DNA from: an uncultured Clostridia bacterium
GTDB lineage: Bacteria > Bacillota > Clostridia > Oscillospirales > SIG627
Length of the DNA: 49,475 bases
Reading direction: 5' to 3'
Assembly: GCA_946645685.1 (NCBI GenBank)
Contig: CAMPCJ010000004.1
Span: forward strand, 1 to 49,475
The position numbers and the translations under genes are program-made. Shown in pieces: positions 8,545 through 18,368 of the stretch; the first letter of the stretch is position 1, and the number at the start of each line of letters is the position of its first letter. The notes under the pieces are model-generated. The model did not search any database. It had not been told where the DNA came from and was given only the letters and a program-made list of their open reading frames with translations.

Positions 8545-9738
8545 TTATGCCGCTTTTGGCGCGCTTTCGCGCATGCCGTCGCTTTTGAGCATATTTTCAA
8601 GGAAAATGCCGTATCCCTCTTCGGGCGAACGCACCATGACGTGCGTCACGGCGCCGATCAGCTTCCCGTTTTGCAGGATGGGACTTCCGCTCATTCCTTG
8701 AATGATGCCGCCCGTTTTCTCCAAAAGCTCGGGATCCGTCACCCGGATCACAAAGTTTTTGGTCTGGCTGTTCGGATCGCAGATCTCTTCGATCCGCGCG
8801 TCATACGCCTTCTTTCCGCTCTCGTCGATCTGACAGAGGATGGTCACTTTCCCCGGCTTGACCTCGTCCTTCAACGCCACGGGGACGGCTTCTCCATCCG
8901 CCCGGGACTGCGCATCCTTCGCCGTTCCGTAGATCCCGGTGGGCGTGTTGGCGCGCAGCTCGCCGATCGTTTCATCCGTGAGCGTTCCTCGAACTTCTCC
9001 GGGCTGGGCGGGTGTTCCCCGCTTGGCGCCCTCGGGCTTGACCTTGCAGACGCTTCCGCCGCGCAGGGGCAGGAGCGCACCGCTTTCCGCGTCGCAGATG
9101 CCGTGCCCCAACCCCGCGAAACTCCCTGTGCGCGGGTCGATAAAGGTTACCGTGCCGATCCCGGCGGCGGCTTCCCGCACCCAGAGCCCGGCGCGCCAAA
9201 CGCCGGCGGGATCTCTGACAGGCGTCAGGGTCACGTCCGTTTCCCTGCCGTTTCTTTCCAGGGTGACGGTCATCGCGCTGCCGCCGCATTTGGCGAGGAG
9301 CTTGGTGAAGGACGCCGCGCCTCGCAGCGCCACACCGTCCACCCGCAAAAGCCTGTCACCCGGCTGTATGCCCGCTTCCGTGGCAGGGGATTTCTCTGTC
9401 CCCTCCACCGGTCCCGTCCCGGAAACCAGAAGCCCGTCGATCTCCATGCGGATGCCGAACAACTCGCCTCCCGGAATGAGATCCATCCGCTCGAAGGACT
9501 CCACCCGGACTTCCTTCACCGGCAGGATGCCGAAAGCAAGGATCCGGCCCTTTTCCGCGCCGTCCTCTTCCTCAGCTTCCGTTTTCAGGGAAAAGCAAAG
9601 CTTGCTTTCCACGTCCTCTCCCGCAAAGCGGCTGATCCTGTCCGGATAGACCACCTGTCCCAAAGCGACCAGGGATAAAACCAGGAAGAAAAGAATGGAA
9701 GCGCCCTTGAGAGCGCGCTTTACGGTTTTCTTTCCCAT
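8545..9738 (-). CDS. spoIVB: SpoIVB peptidase (PDZ plus S55 serine protease)
   Basis: GLGHGI...; GMSGSPILQNGKLIGAVTHVMVRSPEEGYGIF catalytic region; PDZ QPGDRLLRVDG; next to spo0A as in many Firmicutes. Start taken at MGKKTVKRAL after an AAGGG RBS. Confidence 0.92.
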   Translation of the reverse strand: MGKKTVKRALKGASILFFLVLSLVALGQVVYPDRISRFAGEDVESKLCFSLKTEAEEEDGAEKGRILAFGILPVKEVRVESFERMDLIPGGELFGIRMEIDGLLVSGTGPVEGTEKSPATEAGIQPGDRLLRVDGVALRGAASFTKLLAKCGGSAMTVTLERNGRETDVTLTPVRDPAGVWRAGLWVREAAAGIGTVTFIDPRTGSFAGLGHGICDAESGALLPLRGGSVCKVKPEGAKRGTPAQPGEVRGTLTDETIGELRANTPTGIYGTAKDAQSRADGEAVPVALKDEVKPGKVTILCQIDESGKKAYDARIEEICDPNSQTKNFVIRVTDPELLEKTGGIIQGMSGSPILQNGKLIGAVTHVMVRSPEEGYGIFLENMLKSDGMRESAPKAA

Positions 9739-9907
9739 GGCTTGTTTTCCCTTCTTTTGTCCGTTTTTTTCGGACAAGGTTACTATGCGCCTTTGCGGGA
9801 TAAAATATGTCTTGGGAAAAACGGCAGTTTTTTGAATTCTGTTGCTTTTTTTCATGGCTTGATGTAAAATATCTTCATAATACCATGAGAAAGGCAGGAG
9901 GGATCCC

Positions 9908-10462
9908 ATGGCGTTTGACGTACAGGAGACCGGGTTCGGCGGCGTAACGGAGTATCTGGCTCCCCTTTCGGAAAAAAGACTCGTTCTGCCCCGGCAGCTT
10001 GCCGTGATCGGCGGCGGCGTGCTGGCGTTCGGGGCTTTGGTGACCGCGGCGCTGTTCTTTCCCGCGCTGACGCCTCTCTTTCTGCTTCTCGCGGTGGGAT
10101 TCGTTTTTCTCCTTTGGTTTTTATGGCGCTATACCCAGATCGAGTATGAGTACGTCATCGCCCAGGGGGAAATGACCTTTTCCGTCATCTACGGCAAAAA
10201 AAGCCGGCGGGACGTGTTTTCCTTTCCCGTCAAGCAAGCGGAGCGCATCGTTTCCTATCAGGCGGAAAAAGACGCTTGCGATGCCTTTCCCGCCGACGAG
10301 ACCCGTTTTTACGCCTCCTCCTTTTCGGATGCGGATACCCTTTGCGCCCTTGTCACGTTGGAGGACGGCAGGAAGGTGCGCCTCTTTTTCCGGGGAACGG
10401 AGCGGGCGGTGAGCGCTCTGCGCCGCGCCAATCCCGGCGCCGTAAGGGTGAAAAAGGCGTAA
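9908..10462 (+). CDS. Conserved membrane protein, DUF6106-like
   Basis: Two N-terminal TM helices, then YTQIEYEYVIAQGEMTFSVIYGKKSRR; RBS AGGAGGG. Confidence 0.6.
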   Translation: MAFDVQETGFGGVTEYLAPLSEKRLVLPRQLAVIGGGVLAFGALVTAALFFPALTPLFLLLAVGFVFLLWFLWRYTQIEYEYVIAQGEMTFSVIYGKKSRRDVFSFPVKQAERIVSYQAEKDACDAFPADETRFYASSFSDADTLCALVTLEDGRKVRLFFRGTERAVSALRRANPGAVRVKKA

Positions 10463-10562
10463 AGCGTTTTTCATACACTTTTCACACAGTTTTCAAGTTT
10501 TTCCTTTACAATACAGGCGAAAAGTAAGCGGGAGATCCCGCACAGAAAGGATCGTGACAAAT

Positions 10563-11951
10563 ATGACAGACGAATTTTTTGATCCTGGCAGACAAACGCC
10601 GGAAGAGGCCGTCCCCCAAACGACGCAGCCCGAAACAACTTCCGCGCCCGATCCGGAGCCTCGGCAGCCGGAGACGGCTTATCCTCCGTACGGAGCAGGG
10701 CAGGGATCCGCCCCCTCCGGGAATTGGAACTATGCCCCCCCGTCGGCGGAACGAACCCCCGCCGGAGCGGGTGAGAAGGTGAAAAAACGCCGCACAGGCG
10801 TCATCGTGGGGGTCACCCTGGCTTGCGTGACCAACTTTGTTTTGCTGGTGGCGGTGATCCTGCTGGCTGTGTTTGTGATGAATCACTCCCTGTCCGGACA
10901 GAGCCGTCTCGTGGCTGGGGAAAGCTCCACGGCGGAGGAAAAGGTCAGCAATACCCCCATCGGAACGGATGAACCCCGCAACGGCAGCGGCGCCATCGTC
11001 AACCCGGACTATACCGGCGACACCATGACCCCCGCCCAGCTTTACGAACAAAACGTGGACAGCGTGGTTTACGTGGAAGCCACTTACTCCAACGGCAAGT
11101 CCATGGGCTCCGGCTTCGTCATCGACGATGAGAACGGCTACATTCTCACCAACCACCACGTGGTCAATAAGGCGACGAAGGTCGCCATCACCCTGGTGAA
11201 CGGGGACAGCTATGAAGCCACCGTCATTGGCGGCGACGAGATCAACGATATCGCCGTTTTGAAGGTGGAAGCCAAGGGACTGAGAAAAGTCACCGTGGGC
11301 GACTCCGATTCGATCGTCATCGGCAGCTACGTGAACGTCATCGGCAACCCGCTGGGTGAGCTGACCTTCACCATCACCCGGGGCATCATCGGCGCGGTGG
11401 GACGTTCCATCAACACCGGCGAGTACAACGTGAACGTGTTTCAGACCGACGCCGCCATCAACGAAGGCAACTCCGGCGGCCCCGCCTTTGACGACCAGGG
11501 CAGGGTCATCGGCATCGCCTCCGCCAAATACGCCGACGTGGCGGTAGAGGGCATCGGCTTCTGCATCCCCATCAACGACGCGCTGCGGGTCGCCAAGGAT
11601 CTGGTGGATTACGGCTACGTGAAGGGTCGTCCCAACTTCGGCATCGCCGTCTCCACGTCCTCCGGCTACGCCACCACCACGGACGCCTTCGGACGCCGCC
11701 ATCTCATTGAGACCACCCCCGGCGCCGTCGTGGAGGAGATCTCCGAGAACGGGTGCGCCGCCAAAGCGGGCGTGAAGGTGGGCGACATCATCACCAAGTT
11801 GAACGATACGAAGATCACCACCGCCGCCGATCTGATCAACGCCAAGTTGACCCATAAGGCGGGCGATACCGTCACGCTGGAGATTTTCCGCGACGACGAA
11901 CTCATCACCGTTACCGTGACGTTGGATGAGTATCAACCAAGCGATAAGTAA
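10563..11951 (+). CDS. HtrA/DegP-like S1C trypsin-like serine protease with PDZ domain
   Basis: TM helix, GSGFVIDDENGYILTNHHVV (His), NDIAVLKV (Asp), TDAAINEGNSGGPAFD (Ser), C-terminal PDZ. An alternative GTG start lies at 10554. Confidence 0.92.
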   Translation: MTDEFFDPGRQTPEEAVPQTTQPETTSAPDPEPRQPETAYPPYGAGQGSAPSGNWNYAPPSAERTPAGAGEKVKKRRTGVIVGVTLACVTNFVLLVAVILLAVFVMNHSLSGQSRLVAGESSTAEEKVSNTPIGTDEPRNGSGAIVNPDYTGDTMTPAQLYEQNVDSVVYVEATYSNGKSMGSGFVIDDENGYILTNHHVVNKATKVAITLVNGDSYEATVIGGDEINDIAVLKVEAKGLRKVTVGDSDSIVIGSYVNVIGNPLGELTFTITRGIIGAVGRSINTGEYNVNVFQTDAAINEGNSGGPAFDDQGRVIGIASAKYADVAVEGIGFCIPINDALRVAKDLVDYGYVKGRPNFGIAVSTSSGYATTTDAFGRRHLIETTPGAVVEEISENGCAAKAGVKVGDIITKLNDTKITTAADLINAKLTHKAGDTVTLEIFRDDELITVTVTLDEYQPSDK

Positions 11952-11971
11952 GAGTTGATCCACGCAAAAAA

Positions 11972-12007
11972 ACGGCGGCTCGGCGAACGATCGCCGGGTC
12001 GCTTCTT
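11972..12007 (+). terminator. Terminator-like hairpin downstream of the HtrA-like gene
   Basis: CGGCTCGGCGA-ACGA-TCGCCGGGTCG hairpin with two G-U pairs, followed by a short T-rich stretch. Confidence 0.45.
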
Positions 12008-12038
12008 TGTACCAGGAGATGCTTTCGACAAAAGATGA

Positions 12039-12066
12039 TTGCTTTTTTTTCTTTTTTTGTTATAAT
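12039..12066 (+). promoter_or_regulatory. Sigma-A-like promoter (TTGCTT-16-TATAAT) with poly-T spacer
   Basis: TTGCTT 12039-12044, T-rich 16-nt spacer, TATAAT 12061-12066. Confidence 0.6.
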
Positions 12067-12072
12067 AAAGGG

Positions 12073-12125
12073 TAGCGAGGCTGTCAGCCTGCGTTCGTGA
12101 AGGACGGAAGCCAGACTGAGTATCA
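12073..12125 (+). ncRNA. Candidate structured 5' leader (class not recognised)
   Basis: Between promoter and RBS: hairpin AGGCT-GTC-AGCCT (12078-12090), then CGTTC-GTGAA-GGACG (12092-12106), then GAAGCCAGACTGAG. Confidence 0.3.
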
Positions 12126-12143
12126 TGCGGAAAGGAGACGTCT

Positions 12144-13097
12144 ATGGCGATCTTTTTGTGCCGGCGTCCGCCGGAGAACGCGTCCTATCTCACGCTCATT
12201 CCCGTAGTACGCAAAATGTTTTCCCTGCACCCGGTCCCCGTGGCTCTGCGCGCCCTTATCCCTGCCGGCAGCAACATCCCGCCCCTGCGACCGGAGGGGA
12301 CCTGCTACAACGACGTGGACAACACGCTCTTTCTCCGTTTGCCGAAAAAAATGACCCGGGAGGAACTGCTTCCCGTTTATGAAAGCGCTCTGCGGATCGC
12401 CAAAGACCGGCAGGAAAAGGGCGTTTTGATGCCCCTCATCCCCGTGGACGGATCCCCGTTTCCCGCGCTGGAAGCGGCGCGCCTTGCCACGGAAACGAAC
12501 GACGGCGAGCAAAACGTGTACCTTCTGTGGTTCGGCGACGCTCCCGAAGTGCCCTCGGATCTGGCGGAAAAGATGAGCGCCATGCCTGCCGCCCTGCTGC
12601 GGCTGGAGAAGGAGCCTGTCCGCCGCCGCGGCGCCGTCCCCGCGCCGTCCGCGCACTTTGCCCCGCCTCCGCCCACTGCTTCCCTCCAAGAGCATGCCCC
12701 GGCAAGCCAAAGTAAGGCGGTCTCTTCCGGGCTGGAAGAGCGGCTCGCCGACCTGGACGCGGGCTTTTCCGACACCCTGCTGCGCCTCATCGATGAGCGG
12801 GGCATGACGGACGCGCAGTGTTATAAAGCGGCGAACGTGGACAGAAAGCTCTTCTCCAAGATCCGGTCCGACGCCGCCTACCATCCCTCCAAGCCCACGG
12901 CGGTCGCCTTTGCGGTGGCGCTCAGGCTCTCCCTTCCGGAGACGGAAGCCTTCCTGAAGAAAGCGGGCTACGCCCTGTCCGACGCGGATCGCTTCGACGT
13001 GATCGTCGCCTATTTTCTCGAGAAAGGCGAGCACGATCTCTTCGCCATCAACGAAGCGCTTTTTGCCTTCGATCAGCCCCTTCTGGGCTCCCTGTAA
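12144..13097 (+). CDS. Degenerate macro-domain-like protein with conserved C-terminal helical/HTH-like domain
   Basis: Middle region resembles the C-terminal half of macro domains ([39 protein letters not shown]...NVYLLWFGD); C-terminus [34 protein letters not shown]...[67 protein letters not shown]. Confidence 0.6.
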   Translation: MAIFLCRRPPENASYLTLIPVVRKMFSLHPVPVALRALIPAGSNIPPLRPEGTCYNDVDNTLFLRLPKKMTREELLPVYESALRIAKDRQEKGVLMPLIPVDGSPFPALEAARLATETNDGEQNVYLLWFGDAPEVPSDLAEKMSAMPAALLRLEKEPVRRRGAVPAPSAHFAPPPPTASLQEHAPASQSKAVSSGLEERLADLDAGFSDTLLRLIDERGMTDAQCYKAANVDRKLFSKIRSDAAYHPSKPTAVAFAVALRLSLPETEAFLKKAGYALSDADRFDVIVAYFLEKGEHDLFAINEALFAFDQPLLGSL

Positions 13098-13103
13098 AGT
13101 ACG

Positions 13104-13136
13104 AAAAACGGCGTTTCCCGGGAAACGCCGTTTTTT
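13104..13136 (+). terminator. Rho-independent terminator
   Basis: AAAAACGGCGTTTCCCGGGAAACGCCGTTTTTT palindrome with T-tract. Confidence 0.85.
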
Positions 13137-13196
13137 CACGTTTTACGGCGGAGGTTGTGCAAAGGCGGCCTTTTTCCGAAAAAAACACAAAAGGGT

Positions 13197-13225
13197 TTGA
13201 AAATCAACACGGTTTCGTGTATAAT
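13197..13225 (+). promoter_or_regulatory. Sigma-A promoter for lgt-folD (TTGAAA-17-TATAAT)
   Basis: TTGAAA 13197-13202, 17-nt spacer, TATAAT 13220-13225. Confidence 0.75.
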
Positions 13226-13260
13226 GAAGAATGGATTGTTGTTCAGACAAGGAGGAAAAG

Positions 13261-14151
13261 ATGTTTTTCGATCCCGATAACGTAACGGTCGTTGAATTTC
13301 CCGGATTCGGCTGGGGACCCTGGCGATTGAACCGGTTTTTGGTGAAGGAGCTGTTCGGGCGTTTCTCCATCGCCTGGTACGGCGTCATCATCTGCGTGGG
13401 CATTATCCTGGCGGCGTTTGTCATCCTGCATAACGCCAAAAAGCGGGAAGGGTTCAACAGCGAATCCTTTTCGGACTATTTTCTCGCCGCCCTGCCCCTG
13501 TCCATCGTGGGCGCCCGGTTGATGTACGTTTTGACCAGTCTGGATCAGTACCGGAACTTTGTGGACGTGTTCAAGATCTGGGAAGGCGGGCTTGCCGTCT
13601 ACGGCGGCGTCATTTTCGGCACGCTGGCGGTGTGGATCGTCAGCCGCGTGAAAAAGGACTCCTTTTGGAAGGCGCTGGACGCCATCGTCCCCGGGCTGAT
13701 CCTGGCGCAGGCGATCGGCCGCTGGGGCAACTTCGTCAACGGCGAAGCCCACGGCACCGTCACCTCGCTCCCCTGGGGCATGACCGTCAACGGAGAAGGG
13801 CCCTTCCATCCCACCTTCTTTTATGAAATGCTGGTGACCCTGTCCGGCTTTTTCCTGCTGCAGTTCCTTCTGTACCGCCGCAAAGCGTTCGACGGGGAGA
13901 TCCTCTGCGGCTATATGGTGTGGTACGGCGTGGGGCGCACCCTGGTGGAGGGACTCCGCACCGACTCCCTGTACGTGGGACCCTTCCGCATCAGCCAGGT
14001 CATCGGCGTGACCAGCGCCCTGGCGGGCGTCATCCTGTTTTTCCTGCTCCGCGCCGGAAGCAAGCGGGCGCGCCCCGCTCCGGAAGCGCAGGGGACGACG
14101 GAAGAAGAAACGCCGGAAGAAAAAGAAGCCGATCAAAGGGAGGAAGAGTGA
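13261..14151 (+). CDS. lgt: Prolipoprotein diacylglyceryl transferase
   Basis: [47 protein letters not shown] motifs; RBS AGGAGG before ATG 13261. Confidence 0.95.
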   Translation: MFFDPDNVTVVEFPGFGWGPWRLNRFLVKELFGRFSIAWYGVIICVGIILAAFVILHNAKKREGFNSESFSDYFLAALPLSIVGARLMYVLTSLDQYRNFVDVFKIWEGGLAVYGGVIFGTLAVWIVSRVKKDSFWKALDAIVPGLILAQAIGRWGNFVNGEAHGTVTSLPWGMTVNGEGPFHPTFFYEMLVTLSGFFLLQFLLYRRKAFDGEILCGYMVWYGVGRTLVEGLRTDSLYVGPFRISQVIGVTSALAGVILFFLLRAGSKRARPAPEAQGTTEEETPEEKEADQREEE

Positions 14152-14152
14152 T

Positions 14153-15007
14153 ATGGCAATACGGATCGATGGGAAAGCCACCGCCGCCGCCGTGCGGGCG
14201 ACCCTGGCGCGGGAAACGGAAGAATTGAAGCAAAAAACCGGCGTCACCCCCGGGCTCGCCGTGATCTTGGTGGGAGAGGATCCCGCCTCCCAGGTGTACG
14301 TGCGGAATAAAAAAAGAGGCTGTGAGGAAGTGGGCTTTCTGTCCCGGGAGTACCGCCTGCCCGGGGATTGCACCCGGGAGGAACTGCTTTCCCTCATCGG
14401 GGAATTGAACGCCGACGACGCCATTCATGGCATCCTGGTGCAGCTCCCGCTGCCCGGGCATCTGGATGATAAAGAAGTGATCGAAGCCATCGCCCCCCAA
14501 AAGGACGTGGACGCCTTTTCCTACGGCAACGTGGGGCGCATCGTCACCGGGGATTACGATTTCGTCCCCTGCACCCCCGCCGGCATTATGGAATTGCTGC
14601 GGGCGTACGACGTGGCGATCGACGGGAAAAGAGCCGTGGTCATCGGCAGGAGCAACATCGTGGGCAAGCCCATGGCGCTCCTGCTGCTCCATCAGAACGC
14701 CACCGTCACCGTGTGTCATTCCCATACCGCGGATCTGCCGGCTGTCTGCCGGGAAGCGGATATCCTGGTGGTCGCCGTGGGCAAGGCGGGCTTTGTCACC
14801 GCCGATATGGTGAAAGAAGGCGCCGTGGTCATCGACGTGGGTATGAACCGGACGGAAGCGGGGCTGGTGGGCGACGTGGATTTTGAAGCGGTGGAAAAGA
14901 AAGCCTCCAAGATCACGCCCGTTCCCGGCGGCGTGGGGCCCATGACCATTACCATGCTCCTGCGAAATACTTTGACGGCGGCAAAACGCGCTGCGGAACG
15001 GAAATAG
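14153..15007 (+). CDS. folD: Bifunctional methylenetetrahydrofolate dehydrogenase/methenyltetrahydrofolate cyclohydrolase
   Basis: [55 protein letters not shown]. Confidence 0.96.
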   Translation: MAIRIDGKATAAAVRATLARETEELKQKTGVTPGLAVILVGEDPASQVYVRNKKRGCEEVGFLSREYRLPGDCTREELLSLIGELNADDAIHGILVQLPLPGHLDDKEVIEAIAPQKDVDAFSYGNVGRIVTGDYDFVPCTPAGIMELLRAYDVAIDGKRAVVIGRSNIVGKPMALLLLHQNATVTVCHSHTADLPAVCREADILVVAVGKAGFVTADMVKEGAVVIDVGMNRTEAGLVGDVDFEAVEKKASKITPVPGGVGPMTITMLLRNTLTAAKRAAERK

Positions 15008-15008
15008 C

Positions 15009-16211
15009 ATGAAAAGAATACTCTTTGCGCTGGCGGCGCTTGCCATGCTCCTTCCCCTGGCGTCCTGCGCCAAACAGGAGATCCCGGCGCCCGTTTCGGC
15101 GGAGACGGGAACAAGTGTGACCGATCCCGCGGTCGCCGCCTATCTGGAAAAGCTTCACAGCGGCGCCTACCAGGATTTGGAACTGTTCGCCTATGAGGAT
15201 CTGTCCCAATATTTTAAGCTGGGCGACTACAAAGGGCTCCACTATCCGGACGACGAGTATCTCGATACCGCCGTGACGGATGAGGAAGTGTACGACAATT
15301 TGGTGGTCGCCGTGCTTTCCTCCGTGGTGCCGGACAGCGACTATACCCACCTGACGCAGGGCGTGGTGGAAAAATACGACGCCGTGCATCTCAGTTACGA
15401 GGGCGTGGTGGACGGCAAGGTGCTGGAAAGCGCCACCACCGGCGCCCAGGGCGCCGATCTCATCATCGGCAGCGGCAACTACATTCCCGGCTTTGAAGCG
15501 GGTCTCCTCGGCAAAGCCATCGGCTCCACCGTAACGCTTTCCCTGCGCTTTTCCCCCTATTACGCGGACGAGACGGTGTCCGGCAAACCCGTGCGCTTCA
15601 CCGTGCACATCCAGTCCGTTCAGCGCCCGAAGATCCCGGAAGTGACCGCGGACTTGATCAATCAGATCTACGGGACGGATTTTTCGGATCTGGACAGTGT
15701 GCAGGCGGCGCTGAAAGAGGAGTTGGTGCGGGAACGCGCCGACCGGGCGCAAAGCTCCCTGGCGGCGTACCTCCAGGACAGGATCCTGGAAAACAGTACC
15801 GTCCTGGCATACCCCGAAAAGGAAATGCAGCATTACCGGGATCATTTTCAGGCGTATTTTCAGCAGTATGCCGACAGTCAGGAGAAAACGCTGGAGGATT
15901 ATCTGACCGGGCAGGGCTACGACCTGGCGGAATTTGAAGAAATGAAAGAAGAATACGCCAGAACGTCCTGCGAAGCGGATCTGCTCATTTTCTCCATCGC
16001 CCGGGCGGAAAACGTCAAAGCGGGCGACGATCAGGTGGAAGCGCTGATCCTGGGGCTGAAAGAAAACAATCAGAACTTTCCCGCCGTGGAGGATCTGATC
16101 GAGTATTACAATTCCGTGTACGGGCCCTATTATTTTGAAAACCGCATCCTCAGCGCCGCCGTGATGGAGCTGGTGGAAAAGAACGCCGTCAAGGATCCGG
16201 CGGCGTCTTGA
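15009..16211 (+). CDS. Lipoprotein with FKBP-type PPIase domain and trigger-factor-like C-terminal region
   Basis: Lipobox LPLASC; FKBP-like VEKYDAVHLSYEGVVDGKVLESAT...LIIGSGNYIPGFEAGLLGKAIGSTVTLSL; helical trigger-factor-C-like tail. Confidence 0.75.
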   Translation: MKRILFALAALAMLLPLASCAKQEIPAPVSAETGTSVTDPAVAAYLEKLHSGAYQDLELFAYEDLSQYFKLGDYKGLHYPDDEYLDTAVTDEEVYDNLVVAVLSSVVPDSDYTHLTQGVVEKYDAVHLSYEGVVDGKVLESATTGAQGADLIIGSGNYIPGFEAGLLGKAIGSTVTLSLRFSPYYADETVSGKPVRFTVHIQSVQRPKIPEVTADLINQIYGTDFSDLDSVQAALKEELVRERADRAQSSLAAYLQDRILENSTVLAYPEKEMQHYRDHFQAYFQQYADSQEKTLEDYLTGQGYDLAEFEEMKEEYARTSCEADLLIFSIARAENVKAGDDQVEALILGLKENNQNFPAVEDLIEYYNSVYGPYYFENRILSAAVMELVEKNAVKDPAAS

Positions 16212-16231
16212 CCGGTAAGGGAGACGTGTTT

Positions 16232-17362
16232 ATGAAAAAAACGATCGCTTTGTTTCTGGCGCTCGTCCTGCTTTTGCCCTTAGCCGCCTGCGGCGGCGGT
16301 ACGACAGGGAGCGGGAGATCCTTCTCCGCCATCCGGCAGGAGGCGCAAAAGACCTGGTATCCCTACGACCTGTCCCAATACGTGGAACTGCCGGAGTGGC
16401 GGGGCGTGGTCGCTTCCTTTGACGACCCGACCGTCTGCACCGAGGAGGAGATCGACGAAGCCATCTTTCAGGTCATGCTCACCTACGCCTCCTTTGCCCC
16501 CAAGGACGGCGCCGCCGAGCTTTACGACCTGGTGCGCTGTGAATTCTATATGTATTTCGGCGAGGAGCTGCTGGACGATCAGACCCAAAACGATCACGAA
16601 ATCATCCTGGGGCAGTCGTCTCTGGACGAATTGGATCAGGCGATCTCTCAGCAGATGATCGGCTGCGTCCCGGGGGATCTGTGCGTGGCGCCCTATACTT
16701 TTCCGGACTCCGCGTACCGCTACGGAGACCTGGCGGGTAAGACCGTGCGGCTGGTGGCGGAAGTGACCGGCGTGTTCAGCCCCACCGTGCCGGAATGTGA
16801 CGAAGCCTTCATCCGGGAGCTGCCCGAGGGCGGCTTTGAGACCATGGAAGCCTTTCGGGAAGATATCAAAAAAGACATTCTGGAAAAGAAAAAGGATCTG
16901 CAGATCCGCGCCGTCTGGAAAACGTTTTACGCCGGCGCCTCCGTGCTGGCTTATCCCGAAGCGGAAATAAAGCAGCACGAAGAGGAATACCTCAGTTACT
17001 ACCGGGAATTCGCGGATGAAAACGAGTTGGATCTGGACGCCTACCTGCGGGAGTATTTCAACTCCTCGCTGGAGAAGTTTGAGCAGGAAGCCCGCGCCTA
17101 CGCCGAGACCGTGGTGGCGAACGATATGATCTTCACCCAGCTTTCCCGGATCATGGGCACCACCCTTACCAAAGAGGAATACGAAGCGGGCGTTTTGGCG
17201 TACTTTGAAGTGGAGAAGGGACAGTTTGATACGCCGGAGGAATACGTCGCCCATTACGGCGAAGTCATCCTCTACGTAAATCTGGTTTGGGATAAGACCC
17301 TCCGCGCCATGGCGGAGGAGGCGATCCCCGCCGACGGGGCGCCCGATCCCGCTGCAAACTGA
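16232..17362 (+). CDS. Lipoprotein, trigger-factor-like paralogue of the preceding gene
   Basis: Lipobox LPLAAC; shared architecture (DLSQYVELPEWRGVV... vs DLSQYFKLGDYKGLH...; LAYPEAEIKQHEEEYLSYY vs LAYPEKEMQHYRDHFQAYF). Confidence 0.65.
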   Translation: MKKTIALFLALVLLLPLAACGGGTTGSGRSFSAIRQEAQKTWYPYDLSQYVELPEWRGVVASFDDPTVCTEEEIDEAIFQVMLTYASFAPKDGAAELYDLVRCEFYMYFGEELLDDQTQNDHEIILGQSSLDELDQAISQQMIGCVPGDLCVAPYTFPDSAYRYGDLAGKTVRLVAEVTGVFSPTVPECDEAFIRELPEGGFETMEAFREDIKKDILEKKKDLQIRAVWKTFYAGASVLAYPEAEIKQHEEEYLSYYREFADENELDLDAYLREYFNSSLEKFEQEARAYAETVVANDMIFTQLSRIMGTTLTKEEYEAGVLAYFEVEKGQFDTPEEYVAHYGEVILYVNLVWDKTLRAMAEEAIPADGAPDPAAN

Positions 17363-17365
17363 ACA

Positions 17366-17409
17366 ACATAAAAGGAAGAAGATCCGAATGGATCTTCTTC
17401 CTTTTATGT
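17366..17409. terminator. Bidirectional rho-independent terminator
   Basis: ACATAAAAGGAAGAAGATCC-GAAT-GGATCTTCTTCCTTTTATGT. Confidence 0.85.
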
Positions 17410-17424
17410 GCCCGCGACCGGCTC

Positions 17425-18297
17425 TTACAGTTTTTCTTTGCAGAGATTCAGGAAATTTTCCACCGCCCGGGACTGGTAGCGGTTTTTCATGGTGATCACC
17501 GCCCGTTTGGTGACAAGTCCGCCCGCCAGCTCTTTCACCGCAAGGCTGGTCTCCCCGTCCGTGAGAAAGCTGGTGGGGACGATGGCGACGCCCAACCCGT
17601 CCTCCGCCCAGCGCAGGCACAGGGACAACTGCTTGTTGATGCAGCGGAACGTGGGGGTCACCCCCGCTTCGTCGCAAAAAGCGCGGAACATATCCTCATA
17701 CCGGCGAATGATCAAAAGCGGCAAATTCACCAGATCCTCCGGCTTTACGCCCTCCGGATCCTCCGGCAGGGAAAAGCGGTCGGGGCGGTACGCGCAGACC
17801 AGATGTTCATCCTTCAGATAATGCACGTCCATATCCGCCGTCAGGGCGCAGGGCGTCCGCACGATGCCCACGTCCGCAACGCCGTCTTCCAGCAGGGACA
17901 GGATCACGTCGGATTCCTTTTCCTGGATCTCAAATTGCACCCCCGGCCACCGTGCCACGATGGTGGGGATCACGTCCCGCAGCAGCGCCATTTCCGCGGA
18001 CTGGATCACGGCGAGCTTCAACGTGCCAACCGTTCCGTCCTCAATATCGTGAACCTCCTTGACAAGAGAGTTCTCCATCAATATAATGCTTTTGGCGCGG
18101 TCGTAAAACAGGCGTCCGGCGTCCGTCAGCTTCTGCCGGCGGGAGTTCCGCTCGATGAGCAGCGTGCCCATCTCCTTTTCCAGCACCTTCAGCTGGTTGG
18201 AAAGCGCGGGCTGAGCAATGAACAGTTTTTTGGAAGCGGCGGTCAAAGAGCCGCTGTCCACGATCTCTACGAAATTGCGCAGTAACTTGATATCCAT
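17425..18297 (-). CDS. LysR-family transcriptional regulator
   Basis: MDIKLLRNFVEIVDSGSLTAASKKLFIAQPALSNQLKVLEKEMGTLLIER HTH followed by a substrate-binding domain. Confidence 0.93.
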   Translation of the reverse strand: MDIKLLRNFVEIVDSGSLTAASKKLFIAQPALSNQLKVLEKEMGTLLIERNSRRQKLTDAGRLFYDRAKSIILMENSLVKEVHDIEDGTVGTLKLAVIQSAEMALLRDVIPTIVARWPGVQFEIQEKESDVILSLLEDGVADVGIVRTPCALTADMDVHYLKDEHLVCAYRPDRFSLPEDPEGVKPEDLVNLPLLIIRRYEDMFRAFCDEAGVTPTFRCINKQLSLCLRWAEDGLGVAIVPTSFLTDGETSLAVKELAGGLVTKRAVITMKNRYQSRAVENFLNLCKEKL

Positions 18298-18345
18298 CGT
18301 GACACCGCCTATCGTCGGAATTTATGGGAAACGCGCTATCTTTCA

Positions 18346-18362
18346 AGATCTGTTATAGATCT
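18346..18362. promoter_or_regulatory. Putative LysR operator AGATCT-GTTAT-AGATCT
   Basis: 17-bp inverted repeat in the divergent lysR/yitT-like intergenic region, next to the LysR-side -10. Confidence 0.45.
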
Positions 18363-18368
18363 GCTTTG

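Noticed and set aside
10506-11963. 485-aa minus-strand ORF opposite the HtrA-like protease
   Set aside because: Antisense shadow ORF; protease catalytic motifs are clear on the plus strand.
12090-12120. Glutamine riboswitch (glnA/Downstream-peptide motif)
   Set aside because: Shares CGTTC and GGACGGAAG strings but lacks the expected CUAC/GUAG-type P1 and internal stem; kept only as an unassigned leader.
12060-12125. Small SRP RNA
   Set aside because: The GGTCAGGTCCGGAAGGAAGCAGCC-type core is absent.
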